Of a stretch of 60,000 bases of DNA, positions 45,573 through 57,249 are shown one piece after another; position 1 is the stretch's first letter; each line of letters starts with the position of its first letter. Origin of the DNA: Antedon mediterranea (lineage: Eukaryota > Echinodermata > Crinoidea > Comatulida > Antedonidae); contig NC_092673.1 in the NCBI RefSeq assembly GCF_964355755.1, positions 14,453,001 to 14,513,000 of the forward strand, given 5' to 3'. The notes beneath the pieces are model-generated. The model did not search any database, was not told where the DNA came from, and saw nothing but the letters and a program-made list of their open reading frames with translations. A program made the position numbers and the translations under genes.

Positions 45573-45644
45573 GCCCCAGTGGTCTAATGGTTAGGGCAAC
45601 TGCATATCAAGCAGACGGTCCGAGTTCGAGTCTCGGTTGGGGCG
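45573..45644 (+). tRNA. tRNA-like gene, anticodon ATC (Asp codon), Glu-type D arm
   Basis: 72 nt. Acceptor GCCCCAG pairs with TTGGGGC (one G-U). The D arm is GTCT...GGGC around AATGGTTA. The anticodon arm is CTGC/GCAG with loop ATATCAA, giving anticodon ATC between T33 and A37. The T arm is CCGAG-TTCGAGT-CTCGG, and the discriminator is G. A box (TGGTCTAATGG) and B box (GAGTTCGAGTC) are present, with T5 directly downstream as pol III terminator. The fifth anticodon-stem pair is an A-A mismatch. An A34 Asp isoacceptor is not normal in animals, and the D arm is almost that of tRNA-Glu, so this may be a mutated gene, a suppressor-like variant or a pseudogene. Confidence 0.75.
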
Positions 45645-45942
45645 ACTTTTTCTCATTCTCACAGATTTCCTCATCTTTATCGTTTCAAAAATTAATTAAA
45701 TAATTTTCAGTGTATCACCGAGCGGTTTGGAATTTATTTCTATGCCTGTTGTGTTTATATATATATAAAAGTATCTCGAGATCCCGCTTAGTGAATACAT
45801 ATACTGAATTATAGATGAGGGCGTATCAATTTGATCTCTGGTGCGCGTTCGTACAACTGAGGACTAGTTGTGTTCCAACCGTACCACGCCGAGAATGTTA
45901 AATGGTCGTTATCCGATCGAGTTAAAGAACAATACCATGAAA

Positions 45943-46014
45943 GCCCCAGTGGTCTAATGGTTAGGGCAACTGCATATCAAGCAGACGGTCCGAGTTCGAG
46001 TCTCGGTTGGGGCG
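45943..46014 (+). tRNA. tRNA-like gene, second tandem copy, anticodon ATC
   Basis: Identical in the tRNA body to the copy at 45,573. The downstream terminator is CC followed by T4. Flanks differ at scattered sites, so the tRNA body has been more conserved than its surroundings. Confidence 0.75.
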
Positions 46015-46364
46015 ACCTTTTCTCATTCTCACAGATTTCCTCATCTTTATCGTTTCAAAAATTAATTAAATAATTTTCAGTGTATCACCGAGCGGTTTGG
46101 AATTTATTTCTATGCCTGTTGTGTTTATATATACTATATATATATATATATATTTGACCGAATTGTTTCGAACAAATCGTACTAAAGATAAAAGAAAGTA
46201 CAAGAAAATAACAGAACAGAATAACAAGGGAATATATATTTGGATGAAGTGTAAAATCATTGTATTGATCATTTGAGAATGAAATGAATAAAATAGTGGT
46301 TAACGCCACAAAAGAGAGAAAAAAAAAAATATAAATAAATTAAAACATCCTAAGCAAAACTTTC

Positions 46365-47730
46365 TCACCTCTCGGAAACCCAGTGGCATCCTGCGACCAA
46401 CTCTCAAAACATCCCTCTATCACTCGGCAAATTGGTCCAGTGAAAAATTTGTCGATGAAACCGAAAGCACAGCTAGCTCCACTCATAAAAAGGGAGACTC
46501 CCACATCAGCAAGCACTGCTTTCATCAGAAGATTCTCATCCTTGACTCTATCAAAAAAGACGGCAATTCTTTTGATAGAGCAAAGACCCCAGCACCGTTG
46601 TGAAAGATCTATTACCTTTAAATGGAGCTAGGGGAACCTCTTGCTTACCATACTCCGTACTAAGGAATGTCCTGAATGCAACCATTGACTATGATGCAAC
46701 AGGTTTGCCACTTTTCTCACACCCTCTATCTTGTACACTCTTACACACAGTCCTAACCATACGTACTGTCCCACTTTCTCCCCCTTTACAGTTAAACACT
46801 GCAAAGCTGCAGCACTTCTCTTCCCCTATTACCACCTTCTCCCACACTTGCAAGCTTTCATTAGCTTGATCAGCAAGACCCACCAGAAAGTGAAGGCTGC
46901 AAAACAATGATTTAACCTGTTCTCCTTCGTTTAACCTATCCCATTGGGCAACACCCCTTCCCTATACTTCTATTAAACTTATGCTGTGTTGCGCACCTAT
47001 CACTTATCACATTCTTAGCACTAGCAACTATCCTCTCTGCCATTTAATTATCCATCTGTTCTCACCAACTTATCAAAAATGTCAGTTGAAATTAGCTTCT
47101 TTAAAAATTTTTCACAGATAAACCTTTAGTTAGGGATACTAATTATCCATCTGTTCTCACCAACTTATCAAAAATGTCTTTCAGCACATCCACAACTGAT
47201 TCAGCTAACCGGAGGCTGTTTCCCTTACCCAAAGGAGTAGTGCTTTGTTGTTACATCATATACAAGGTAATGATGTCCAAATTTTGTTGTGCCATCACTG
47301 CACAAAGTGGTGTTAGAACTACCACCATCAATCAAAATTTCATCTATAATATGTAAATGAGCAAGACCTCCGGCTTCAAGAAACGATTTTTTTGGCAAGC
47401 GAGTAGCATCCACCCCTTCCATTTTTTAAGGACCATTCACACAATTGCATCCACATTACGGATGCACATTACGGATGCCTATACCTAGTTTAAGGAGATC
47501 TACATATACATACCTTACATTATTTGTGTATTTACCCTCCTGAAAAGTTTCTAATTTATGGTCAACTGAGACCCTATTTTAAACTCTAATCTGGTGTTGT
47601 ATAGTTATCTTAAATCCCTGTCACAATATTACTGCCCGACACAAACACAAACTAGTAATAATATGTTTAAATGATTTAATAGTCCAAAATACAGTTTGTT
47701 TAAAACGGATATATTCAATGCACAACTAGA
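46365..47730 (-). pseudogene. SDGT-family transposon protein, third location, with C-terminus
   Basis: Unique in carrying the downstream part. Minus strand: about 47,430-47,225 core (EAGGLAHLHIIDEILIDGGS, TLCSDGTTKFGHHYL); 46,900-46,690 FCSLHFLVGLADQANESLQV, then SGTVRMVRTVCKSVQDRGCE; 46,680-46,560 TFLSTEYGKQEVPLAPFKGN; and 46,525-46,370 LADVGVSLFMSGASCAFGFI, then DKFFTGPICRVIEG. The G-N-R-F, G-F-I-D-K-x-x-T-G-P and similar blocks agree with full-length family members as I remember them, which lets the fragments be ordered. Frameshifts lie in the GNR region and before the core. A direct repeat of about 39 bp (47,047 and 47,142) shows a local duplication. Confidence 0.6.
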
Positions 47731-48040
47731 TTTAATTCGTCACTATGACGAATTATAGGTTATATGCATTGATTTAAATAAAGATAAATGATTGATTTAA
47801 GATATTTAGATTTTCTCAGAATCTTTAGTTATTTATAATATATGATAGGATCTTGCTAACGCAAATACAATAGCCGGTATCATAATCCGATCAAAGATCC
47901 TTCTGCGTATATAATGTCATAAACCACATTTGTGTTTTTAAATAAATTTCATTATAAATCGTCTGTATAATCTATACACTAAGAAATACAATTGAACAAA
48001 CAATACGGGTAATAAAAAAAATCTTATTTCGTTTCGTTTC

Positions 48041-48114
48041 CCAAGGTGAGACTCGAACTCGGTACCTTGAATGCTATATTCCTCCGTGTATTTACTATGC
48101 AGTAACCACTTTGG
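48041..48114 (-). tRNA. tRNA-derived pseudogene
   Basis: Reverse complement begins CCAAAGT and ends ACCTTGG (six of seven pairs). It has a D stem TTAC/GTAA and a B-box-like GAGTTCGAGTC. No acceptable anticodon stem forms, so it is scored as degenerate. Confidence 0.4.
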
Positions 48115-48289
48115 TGCAGATAGATTATTACATACCGCAATGAATTATAATGTTTTACTATGATGACATCTTTAAAGATTTTTTAAAATGATGCACTGTC
48201 AAACTATATACTTTTAACTTTAATATATGAACTTCTTAAGGAAGAAAGTTAATGTTAAGTTTGTTATTTCGGCCTAAGAAAATGTGATC

Positions 48290-51260
48290 CAATTCCTAAA
48301 TGCTATATTCGACTTCAAATAGGTGCTAGACTGAAGCATTTATAATGCTTCACAGTCTCAGCTTTGGCGATGTTTCGCAATAATGTGAGGACAACACCGC
48401 TGGAATGGTTAAGCTTATGCTTACTTGCTTTTAACCAGTGGATCCACGCCTGAGAAAAATTTTGCCCAGGATTCCAGTCCTTGAATTTACTCAAAGCCCT
48501 TGCGATTGTTTTGTGCTATTCGTGTATAGTGGCAAAAACGCCGACGACACAATAGTCCACATTTGTTTTTACACACAAAAGAAAATCGGCACAGCGTATC
48601 GAGTTGTTCTATATGTTGCGTCCATAAGGCATACTTCCCCTTCGTAACATTTCAGAAGTTGCCCCTGAAACTTTGATTGGTAAATGAATAGAAAATCAGA
48701 ATTGCCTGTCGTTAATGGTTCGAAATGGTCTTGTCATAAGTTTCATGTATATTCTGAAAGAGTGTTTAGTTAATAGATGCAATTTTTATTTTCTTGTTGA
48801 TTGCTAATAATTAAAGTGTTAGATATATTCTTTATATTATATTATATTTCCATAATAAAATAAACATCTTTCGGGATACAAACATTTTAAACAGAAATTA
48901 AATCTTACCACATTTCTCCCGAGTTGACGGTTTTCCGCTATAAGATTATGGGCTCTTACAGCCATCTCCCTGGACTGCATGGCCTTAAGGGCCATATGGT
49001 CAGTTAAACCACAACTCTTTATTTTTTGGTGCAGTGACCCCAAGACTGATGAAAGTAGTTAAAAAGAAGGTAATATGTAACAAATTAATTAATTTATTAA
49101 TTTAATTAGGTGTATTAACACTAGAAAATAATATTCGTCATCTGTTGATAGGTTTAAAGTAATAAATCACATACTAGAGGAGCTGCTGCCTTTCTCAAAT
49201 TTGTCGGAATGATGGGCCTGCTGGAATTTGTTACCTCCGCCCAGTTGCGGGTCATTTCCTGAGCCCCAGTGCAACCTAGGAACAGGTGGTCGATTGCTGA
49301 TTGTATTGGCCTACAGTACTTGATGTATATTTCTATTAAATCAGCCAGCCCTTCAGTTATAACTAAATTTGCTGCACCAAATTTACTAGATGTTTTATGC
49401 TTTGCAACCTGCAAAATCACTATACTTATCATTATTAACATATAACATATAGACAACATAGCAAAATTGGTGGGTAAGGATGTTTTATAATTCACATTAT
49501 ATTCTTACTGTTCTATATAGCTTACTTCATCGACTTCATCATATTTCTGTAGCTGTTGATTTGTGTAATGACAGCCCACTGAACAACTTAAACTGTGTAC
49601 AACAACCAAAACATGTTAAACTGTTAATTTATATATTCAACAATACATTAAAAAATATATATTGTACTCACTTTCATAACGGAGATGCCATTTGTGTGGC
49701 TGCTGTTCGTTTGTAATATTGCTCCAATGTAGCATTCGCCAGAACACCAGTCCTACAACCATTGTTCATGGCCAGAAGTAGCATTATGTGAATGCGGAGG
49801 AACCGCTTACATGGGTTTTGCAGACTCTCCCCATTCTTTATCCTTTCTGAAAGTTTGATAAACAGTTTTTTAATACCAACTATATTTGGTTAAGGAACCA
49901 TTTTAGTAATAAATGTCTATTGAATCAAACTTATACATCAGTGTCATCTGAACATAACATAGTCAGGACTGCCAACCTAAAAGAATGTAAATGTACAACG
50001 TACCTATATAATTTTGATTTGCATCATAATTAGGTTAAGAAATTAGCATGGATTAAGACATACAGCGATAATTAAAGTATTTTAAAACAATTACAAAGTA
50101 AATAAACATGCTTGCGGTTTTCTGGTGGATGATGTTAATATGACATTGTAGGCCACATAAGGATTTGAAGATGGGTGATTAGCATAGATTAATTTAAAAT
50201 AAAACAAACACACAAACACATTCTATGAAATATTAACAAAATAATAAATAATTGTGTACTGCATGTCAAAATTTGAACCTGAAACATAGTACAGGTGCTC
50301 TACGACTTGAGCTATGATAGCCTTTCCTAAATAATAGATTTTTGTAATTAAGATACATACTTATTATTAATATTTAATAAAATAAACAATAACAAAATAA
50401 TTATAATAGTTGGAAATACATTACTCTACATACTATTTCTTGTTCTGCAATAAAACAAAAAAAATTAATTTAAAATTTGATTGAAGTTAAAGTTGAATGA
50501 ATTTTAACTTACAGGGAATTTATGTTTCCTTTGCAGGTGCATGTCGTATCTTGCCAGATTTTTTGCAGAACATCCAGGCACACTGCAAGAATGTCTGGGT
50601 GTTTTCTTATTATGCTCTTGCTTATCTAACTTTAAATGATACACTTATCAGTTTTCAATAACCCAATCACAGCATTCAATTCACCCAAAAATGGAAACCC
50701 TTGAGCTAGCCCAAAATGAATATTCTATTAAAAAGAACTACAACTAAAATAAATAAAAATATGTAATTTATACTTAACAATTTTATTTATAATTTAGCTG
50801 ATAACAACATAACAAAAACTGTTCATAATGAACTAAGTACTCACCTTTTTCTGGCATCAGAAACCATGTTTTTAATAATGTCTGTGTTTCTAATTTTGTG
50901 GGCCTTTTCCAGATGACTGGCACGGTAATCTTAGTCAAGCACCTATAAAGAATGCATGTTAACGCTTTTCTGTTCTGTAAAGGCAAAATAAACCATGACG
51001 ACTTTGAACGAATGCTTTAAGGTCTATTAATTATCAACCAATATCAAAATGTAAAATCTTATGTTATATTCAATAAAAAAAACATTTCAGAGAAGTTAAA
51101 TATTTTAAGACTTCTTCCTAGCTTTCTTCTTCCACATTCTCTTCTCCATCGCTTTCATCTTCCGCGTTATCTCCTTCCTCTTTTTCTTCTTGAATTTGTG
51201 ATTCAGCCCAAGAGCATTTCAGTATGGGATGAGTTGGCTGATTTAGGAGATCAGATTTGT
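48290..51260 (-). pseudogene. Tyrosine recombinase-MULE fusion gene, copy 3 (diverged, with zinc-finger 5' exons)
   Basis: MULE exon 48,753-48,469 (truncated) is preceded by recombinase exons 49,045-48,909, 49,408-49,175 (AKHKTSSKFGAANLVITEGL, TNLRKAAAPL) and 49,846-49,672 (NNGCRTGVLANATLEQYY). The junction acceptor before MULE (TGTATATTCTGAAAG on the plus strand) is conserved. Further upstream are exon-like pieces absent from copies 1 and 2: 50,650-50,515 RHSCSVPGCSAKNLARYDMH, then LQRKHKF (a C2H2 finger, C-x4-C-x12-H-x4-H, with a GTAAG donor); 50,980-50,870 ASHLEKAHKIRNTDIIKNMV (second finger half); and 51,255-51,110, an acidic exon (EEKEEGDNAEDESDGEENVE). They lie on the same strand with plausible splice sites, so they probably form the 5' end of the recombinase gene. 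Confidence 0.65.
50251..50322 (-). tRNA. tRNA-derived fragment
   Basis: Reverse complement starts GGCTATCATAGCTCAAGTCG, with a perfect GCTC/GAGC D stem and a GGTTCAAATTT T-loop. The anticodon region is about 10 nt too short and the 3' acceptor half is lost. Probably a tRNA pseudogene or SINE head. Confidence 0.45.
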
Positions 51261-53269
51261 AAAGATGTACATTTTATAAAAAGCGATCTAACATTTAAAA
51301 AACTTCAAAAATACCAACAACTGACACAGCAATAACAACTATAAACATCATAAAATGTGGACGTTTCAGCATACAAAGAAGGCACTTGGTTATTCAATAC
51401 AAATTAATGTTAGGATAATATGCTAAAAGGTAATTAAAAATAACTAGGCCTATAGCCTTACCTTTCCTCAAAACAGTCTGCAACGATCGAATTGCTATAT
51501 ACATGTGAATTAAAAAATTTAAAATACCTCTTAGTGAATGAGGCTGAATGCCAGTGATTACCTAACTTCTGAAAATTCTTCTGTCGCGGGTGCATCTGAA
51601 ATCGGCATAATTGCACCCAAAAAACAGGTTGCATCTTGCATATGCTGATCGACTGCTGCTGTTTAGCCTTGAAAAGTTGCAATGTGCTCTCCTTCTCCCC
51701 CCCCCCCCCCCGCCTCTCCCCATCAAATTTAAAATTAGCTTATCGATTTCTGTTTCTTCTGGGTTTATCCCACTTGCTCTCTCTTATTCGTTTTTTTAAT
51801 AGCTTTGGCTTCCAAGTACTGTATATTCTACTGGTCTTCAGACTGCTCTTGCATCCATTAAAATTGATTTGTTTTTTTAGTTCTCCAGCAATCTCTTTTC
51901 CATGTTCCTCTTTAGGCTACTGAATCTAGCATAAGAGCGGGACAAAATTGTAGCCACATTTTTTTTAGTTTTAATATGCAAATTAGCTATAAAACCCATA
52001 TTTTCATGATATTCCCTAATCTAATAATCCATTTATTACAATTTTTGTGGCAAACCCTATGTTTTCATACCCAATGAAGACATTGAATGTATTTTCTGTG
52101 ATAAAATTTAGCTTTTGTGTGTTTCTTGACTTTTTTTTTTAGTATGACTGAAAACGATTTCAATACTTTGTTTGAGTCGGTAAATGCACAGTTTCTGAAA
52201 TATGCTGTTGTAGGCAATAATAATGTTGATTTTATTCGTTTCTGAAATATGTTGTTGTTGCTCAATATGGACTTCTTGGAGTGCAGTTCAAATAAAAAAT
52301 CAATTTACTATCTGCTAAATGATGCATGTTCACATTATTCCATATAAATTTGCCCTAACATATCCTTTTCATTCAATAAACCAAAGAATTCTTGTAATGT
52401 CTAGATATATTCTCATTTACAAGACATTTTAAATGCATGGGATCTTTTTAGGTTTAGTTGTGAAACACAATTTTAGATTTAATTATTTTATGAGAATTGT
52501 TATTATTTGCCAAACTACTACAAAAATTCACAAACTATTTAAGTCAGTTATAATTTTTGTCTGGCAATAGAATAGGATTTCAAAATAATGCAAAAAAATA
52601 TAAATAAAAGTAATATATATATATATAATTAAAATAGGCAAATCATTTTGAATTAAGTTCCTCTTCATTACAATGCTTGATCGATTGAAGCCATTTTAAT
52701 TTTCCAGCAGTTGAAACATGTTCACTGTTCTCTTAACGTATCTCACATCCTCTTCCAACATGTTCAAGAATATTTAAGATTTTTCAATACCACAAATTCA
52801 TGCTTTTGGAATTTTCCCATCATACAGTATGATCTTTATATGGGATTAGCTGAAACCTGGATATAACTTTGATTCTTTATACAATTTACACCTATACTGA
52901 AGATGAATACCAGGTTGTGAAAGTGGAATTGAACCAGGGTGTTATACGACACACCTACTGTACTATAGCCAGTTGTTCCTTTACCAAAGATAAATGATTA
53001 AGTATAAAGCATTGACAACTGAGGAAGGAAAACTCTAACCAAGACAATACTACCACTAAGTGTATGCTTCAAATATGAACATAAAGACTTAGGAACATAC
53101 TGTAAAGAAGCTGACAGGAAGAGATTCATTTATTTTGCAATAATAAATAAATCGGCCATGCAACTGTTGAATGACACTGTTTATCAGCAGCATACAAATG
53201 GAAGATAAGAATGTAAAGAAAAGACATTTTCTAACAGCTGAATATAAATGCAGTACAAATCACAAAAAG
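51261..53269. other. Mostly unassigned region
   Basis: I recognise no protein family here. A C13 tract lies at about 51,697-51,710. The stretch is single copy in this window, so it may be unduplicated host DNA. A short acid exon-like piece on the minus strand (APATEEFSEV, about 51,590-51,560, between an AG and a GTAATC) may belong to the gene ending at 51,255. Confidence 0.4.
52908..52976 (-). tRNA. tRNA-derived pseudogene with good B box
   Basis: Reverse complement contains a hairpin GGTGT/ACACC (anticodon-arm position, eight-base loop) followed by CTGGTTCAATTCCA, a near-canonical B box and T arm. The acceptor stem pairs poorly. No terminator T run adjoins it. Confidence 0.45.
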
Positions 53270-53270
53270 T

Positions 53271-53559
53271 TTATGCATGGTTGTCTTCAAAAGACTTGCT
53301 ACGAACACTTTCAAAAGGAAGCGACAAAATGAACATTTGACAGTCAAATAAAGAAATAGTTGTGGTATAGAAAAATCTTGAGTTTCCATTTTTTAACCTA
53401 TTGGAGGAGGATGGTTTACTAAATAAATCAGACAACTTAAGACCAACGATATTAAATTGTATCCAAGACCCATCATATGGTGTCTTCTTCTTCGCTTCTG
53501 GAGTGTAGTGTTTGCACTGCTGCAATAAATCAATTTCAGACATAAAAAGATGAAGAAGA
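53271..53559 (-). CDS. Isolated exon-like frame of unknown function
   Basis: Opens after a strong acceptor (TTTATTGCAG at about 53,521 on the plus strand side) with QCKHYTPEAKKKTPYDGSWI, then QFNIVGLKLSDLFSKPSSSN, ending in a stop at 53,271 with AATAAA-type signals shortly downstream on the minus strand. It looks like a last exon plus 3' UTR. I do not recognise the protein. It is single copy and has no transposon neighbours within 1 kb, so it may be a host gene's terminal exon. Confidence 0.35.
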
Positions 53560-54929
53560 ATTTAACTAAAATTGACGAAAATGATATGCTTATAATAATG
53601 TATTCAATTTATAGAATAATATTGTTTGTACAGTATCAATTTCACTTTTAAACAACATTTGTGGCCTTTGACTTTATATGTTACACTAGGTCAACATTTG
53701 TAAAATCTACACAATTTCTGTAAATAAATAGGATATTCTATTGCCAGATAAGATATAACAAATATACTGCTCAAACATAAGCAGCAAATTATCTTTAATC
53801 CTGAAAATGTGTTTATCAGAGAAGTTAGTTAACAAAAAAAATAAATAAATCAATCCATAGGTTAAAGAAAATTTAGTTTGCTTATTTGCACTTTTTCATT
53901 TTCTGCATGTTTTGCACAATTGGTATTCTTGTACTATTACCTATTAGTTGTTTTATAGCTTCTGTGTATGATCATTTGTATCTATTCTATAATTTCCTTG
54001 TTATGTTAGCAGCCTCAGTTCAAATCTACATTTGCTATTAACAATTTCTGTCACTGTCAGCTCATATTCCCTCAGCTTAAAACCAGCAGTGCCAAACTGC
54101 TTTTGCACCTGCAGGATGATGGCCCTAACCATGAATTGTTTTTTTTTGTGTTAGAAACAGACATGTTTGCTTTCAACAACAAACTTGGTGTTCTTTTTTA
54201 CATGGAAGCTGTAACATAATCAGGTGATTAGAAATTATTTAGAAAGTATGGCTGTATAACTGTCATCTATAACAGTTTTGGTTTAAATTTGCACACAGAG
54301 GGACAACCGATTTCCTCTTCAAGAGTTAGTGGGAAGAGTATCATAACTCTTTAATAAATGTTGAATCAGATTCTCTGCTCTACTGCCAACATATGGTAAT
54401 CTTTTTCCGATCTCCCCATATTGACATCATTATTAAATCTGGGCTGATATCCTACATTACCATCTCTTGTTGTCTTTAATGAAGATTTCATGAATGGAAC
54501 ATTCGGTTGTAGTTTCTCTCTATGATTATAATATATAATCCTCTGCTTAACCTTCTACATTCTCTTTGACATACGTTATCTCCTTTTCGCAGTAAATGTT
54601 CATCTCCTCTGTTGTGATGCAAAGCATTCACACTAAGAAATTAAGTTCCTGCCATCGACACTCATGCTTCCAAGCTTAGCTGCACTTTTGTTGCTTTTTT
54701 GGTTTGTCTTGTTTTTCTCATCTTGTTTTTAGTAAAGTCACGTTTTAATCAGTGTGACTTACTTTTTCTCTATCTAACTAGTACCTGGATTCTAATAAAT
54801 AATGATTGACTATTTCACAAAAAAACCTAAAAGTAACATATTCATTCATTTTTTTCCCTTTTTGTAACATATTCAATATGGTCTAACCACTGAGTTTGAT
54901 TTCCAAATTCTTTGGGACTGATTGAAAAA
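53560..54929. other. No gene seen
   Basis: AT-rich single-copy sequence. The open frame at its right edge belongs to the following RING2 fragment. Confidence 0.45.
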
Positions 54930-55690
54930 TGTATGACTGTCCAGTTTTGTTTTGAGCTGTTCATTCCTTATTACAATATTGCGGCACTTGTCATGTGACA
55001 AGTCATCATCTTTTTGTTTAGATGATGGGTTTGTCACCCATTTGCTTGCCTTGATGGTCAATTTCGACACTTGAATTGGCTTGTTTGGGCTTAGCTTTTT
55101 TGTTGTGAAAATGTTATGAAATACTCCTCCAGGTAACTAAAAATCAGCAATTGGATGTTTGGGATCTGAGCAACTGCAATTTCTTTCAAAGTTAGTCCCT
55201 CATTCCTGCTTGAGTGAAATAACAGGTCTTCATTGCTCGTCTATATCTCTATCGCATAGTAAGTCTTTTTGTGTGGCTCTCAGTTTCTTCTCTGATGGGA
55301 TGCCAGGGAGTACATATCTATTATTTGAATAGGTATTTTATTAGCATCCAAGATAGTTTACTGGCAGTAAATGACAATATATGCAAGTGTTTGAATGATG
55401 AGAAAAATTGAACTTTTAATCCACTATCTCTTGAACCCTGTGTATGTTGTTATTAATTAAACACGAAATGCATACATTTTAGGATTTACCTCTGACTGCA
55501 AGTGGTTTATACTGGCTGTTGTTTTAACTTGATGTCGCCTTTCATTTTTTTAAATTTTCTTTCTACATACACAGCAAATTGCTTGCAATGCAGTCAAATG
55601 AAAAAAAAAAATCATCCATTTTATGATAGCGCGACCTAAACTCACCAAATCACTGCAGCGCACAAATGCTTGTTTACATTGTAAATACGC
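54930..55690 (-). pseudogene. RING2, third partial copy
   Basis: Homologous to 13,920-14,340 and 14,780-15,015, with the RING-bearing middle missing. From 55,620 the minus strand reads HLTALQAICCVCRKKI, then a stop. From 55,320 it reads RYVLPGIPSEKKLRATQKDL, then QKDDDLSHDKCRNIVIRNEQ. Homology begins and ends abruptly (TGTATGACTG at 54,931, GCGCACAAA at 55,670), marking a separate duplicated fragment 12 kb from the main array. Confidence 0.6.
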
Positions 55691-56918
55691 CAATAATATC
55701 TAAACTAAATTAAAGCGGGTTGTTTCTAATTATATGAATTATCTTTTAAATTATTAGTATCATTGAATATCTCAAATACTAGCATTACTGTAATAAATTA
55801 TATTGTTCAATAATAATTGTGTATGAAGTGAACATACACTAATAATTGTCATAGTCTCACTCACACGAAATCTTGAAATGTCAATGTATATTTTCATTTC
55901 TGCTGTTCTGTTTTTAATTTATTGATTCCTCATTCAGTTTGATTTTCATTTAACTTGGTTTTTGTGGTGGGTTGTGTGTCAAAGATATTAGTTGAGTCAT
56001 CTTGCTGATGATCATTACATGAAAATAAAATTTTAATATATAACTACTAATTATTCTCAATCTCATAACAATAAAATTAATACAATCTAATTAATCATAA
56101 TAATGAGTTTAACTTACAAGTTTCTATAGATGTTTCACACCCTGTTGAAACAAACATCACACTATCGATTCCCCCATAAATATCACAAATAATCTCATCA
56201 ACTGTGACATTTGCATTGAATTGTGATAATAATGTTGTTTTTGAATTGTTGTAAAGCTCGACTAATTCCACTTTCTGAAAATATAGCGCTTACCTTTAAA
56301 AGCTGTCTGGCTGACCCTTCCAACAGTCCGAGATTCCACAATATAAAAATAAACTTCTAGCCATTATAGTTATTTTCAATCAATCAATCAGGCATCCTTC
56401 AGTCAAAATTGACTATGGCGACAATTGCAATTTTTACAAGAAACATCTGTTTTTGCCCACTGTTCGCACTTCATCAATATAAGATTGTATAAGATTGACC
56501 TTTATCTGTAGGTGTGCAAGAAAGTTTTTAATCTATGATCAATCATTGAAATTCATAAAATCGCGTGTAACTTACGCTGTGCGACTCGAAAATCATAAAA
56601 AAAAAGTCATTTTGTATTGAAACTTGGTGAAAATTTAATTCATATCATGCGCAAACTTTCTATGGATTAAAAATGGCATGTTTCACAGAATGTTTAAAAT
56701 TTCAAAATGCGAAAAATCAACTTCTAATCAAATTTCTACGCGTTTCATGTCATTTTGAGCATTTCAATAAACATAATTTTTTGCGTGATTTGTGATTTTT
56801 AAGCCTTTTCTAGTAATTTTACCAACTTTCAAACAATTTCGATATAAAATCACGTCATACGAGCACGTCGAATTGGACAATTTGCACGCGCTTTTTATGA
56901 AAAAGTTAAAAAATTGTT
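55691..56918. other. No gene seen
   Basis: AT-rich, single copy. Contains a short (ATCA)n run at about 56,380 followed by TTGACTATGGCGACAATTGC, which reads like a dispersed-repeat end but has no partner in the window. Confidence 0.4.
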
Positions 56919-57110
56919 GTGAGGTGGTTTCCCGAATGATCGTAAAATCAAAACGGTACTGGGTATGACCAACTAGCTAGTCATCCATTCATAGAAGTAC
57001 TAATGTAGTAGCCTACCTGTACGGTGACCATAGAATGTGACCCGAGGCATGACTAACTATGACTTTTAGATGATAGAAAGTTGAGAAAAAATGTTACGAG
57101 TAGTTGTAAG
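56919..57110. mobile_element. Half copy of a 230-bp foldback element
   Basis: Starts with GTGAGGTGGTTTCCCGAATG and continues through TACTGGGTATGACCAACTAG and TAGCCTACCTGTACGGTGAC. This matches the reverse complement of the element at 59,232-59,462 until about 57,110, with a small insertion. The far terminal repeat is absent. Confidence 0.75.
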
Positions 57111-57249
57111 ACATGAAGATGTTTATGAAATTATGTTAAAGATGTATTACATATTACATTAGGCATATAAACAGTAATGTGTGTGTTAGTAAAAATAATT
57201 TTATGTTAAAAGATATAAGGAAGAAAAACAAAGAGATTATGGAGCGGCT

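Larger units (their letters stand above)
45506..46139. repeat. Two tandem tRNA-bearing units
   Basis: A block of about 260 bp starting CCAACCGTACCACGCCGAGA at about 45,506 recurs at about 45,878 (period about 370 bp) and ends in TTGTGTTTATATATA in both. The two differ by a handful of bases and a longer TA run in the second. Each contains one tRNA gene followed by a T-rich terminator. A spacer of about 105 bp with TACAACTGAGGACTAG separates them. Confidence 0.9.

Noticed and set aside
46085-46309. Minus-strand open frames over the (TA)n tract
   Set aside because: Low-complexity I/Y repeats produced by the dinucleotide run. No coding signal.
56380-56450. SINE end at the (ATCA)n / TTGACTATGGCGAC sequence
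   Set aside because: Only one copy in the window and no tRNA-like head attached, so it cannot be supported.
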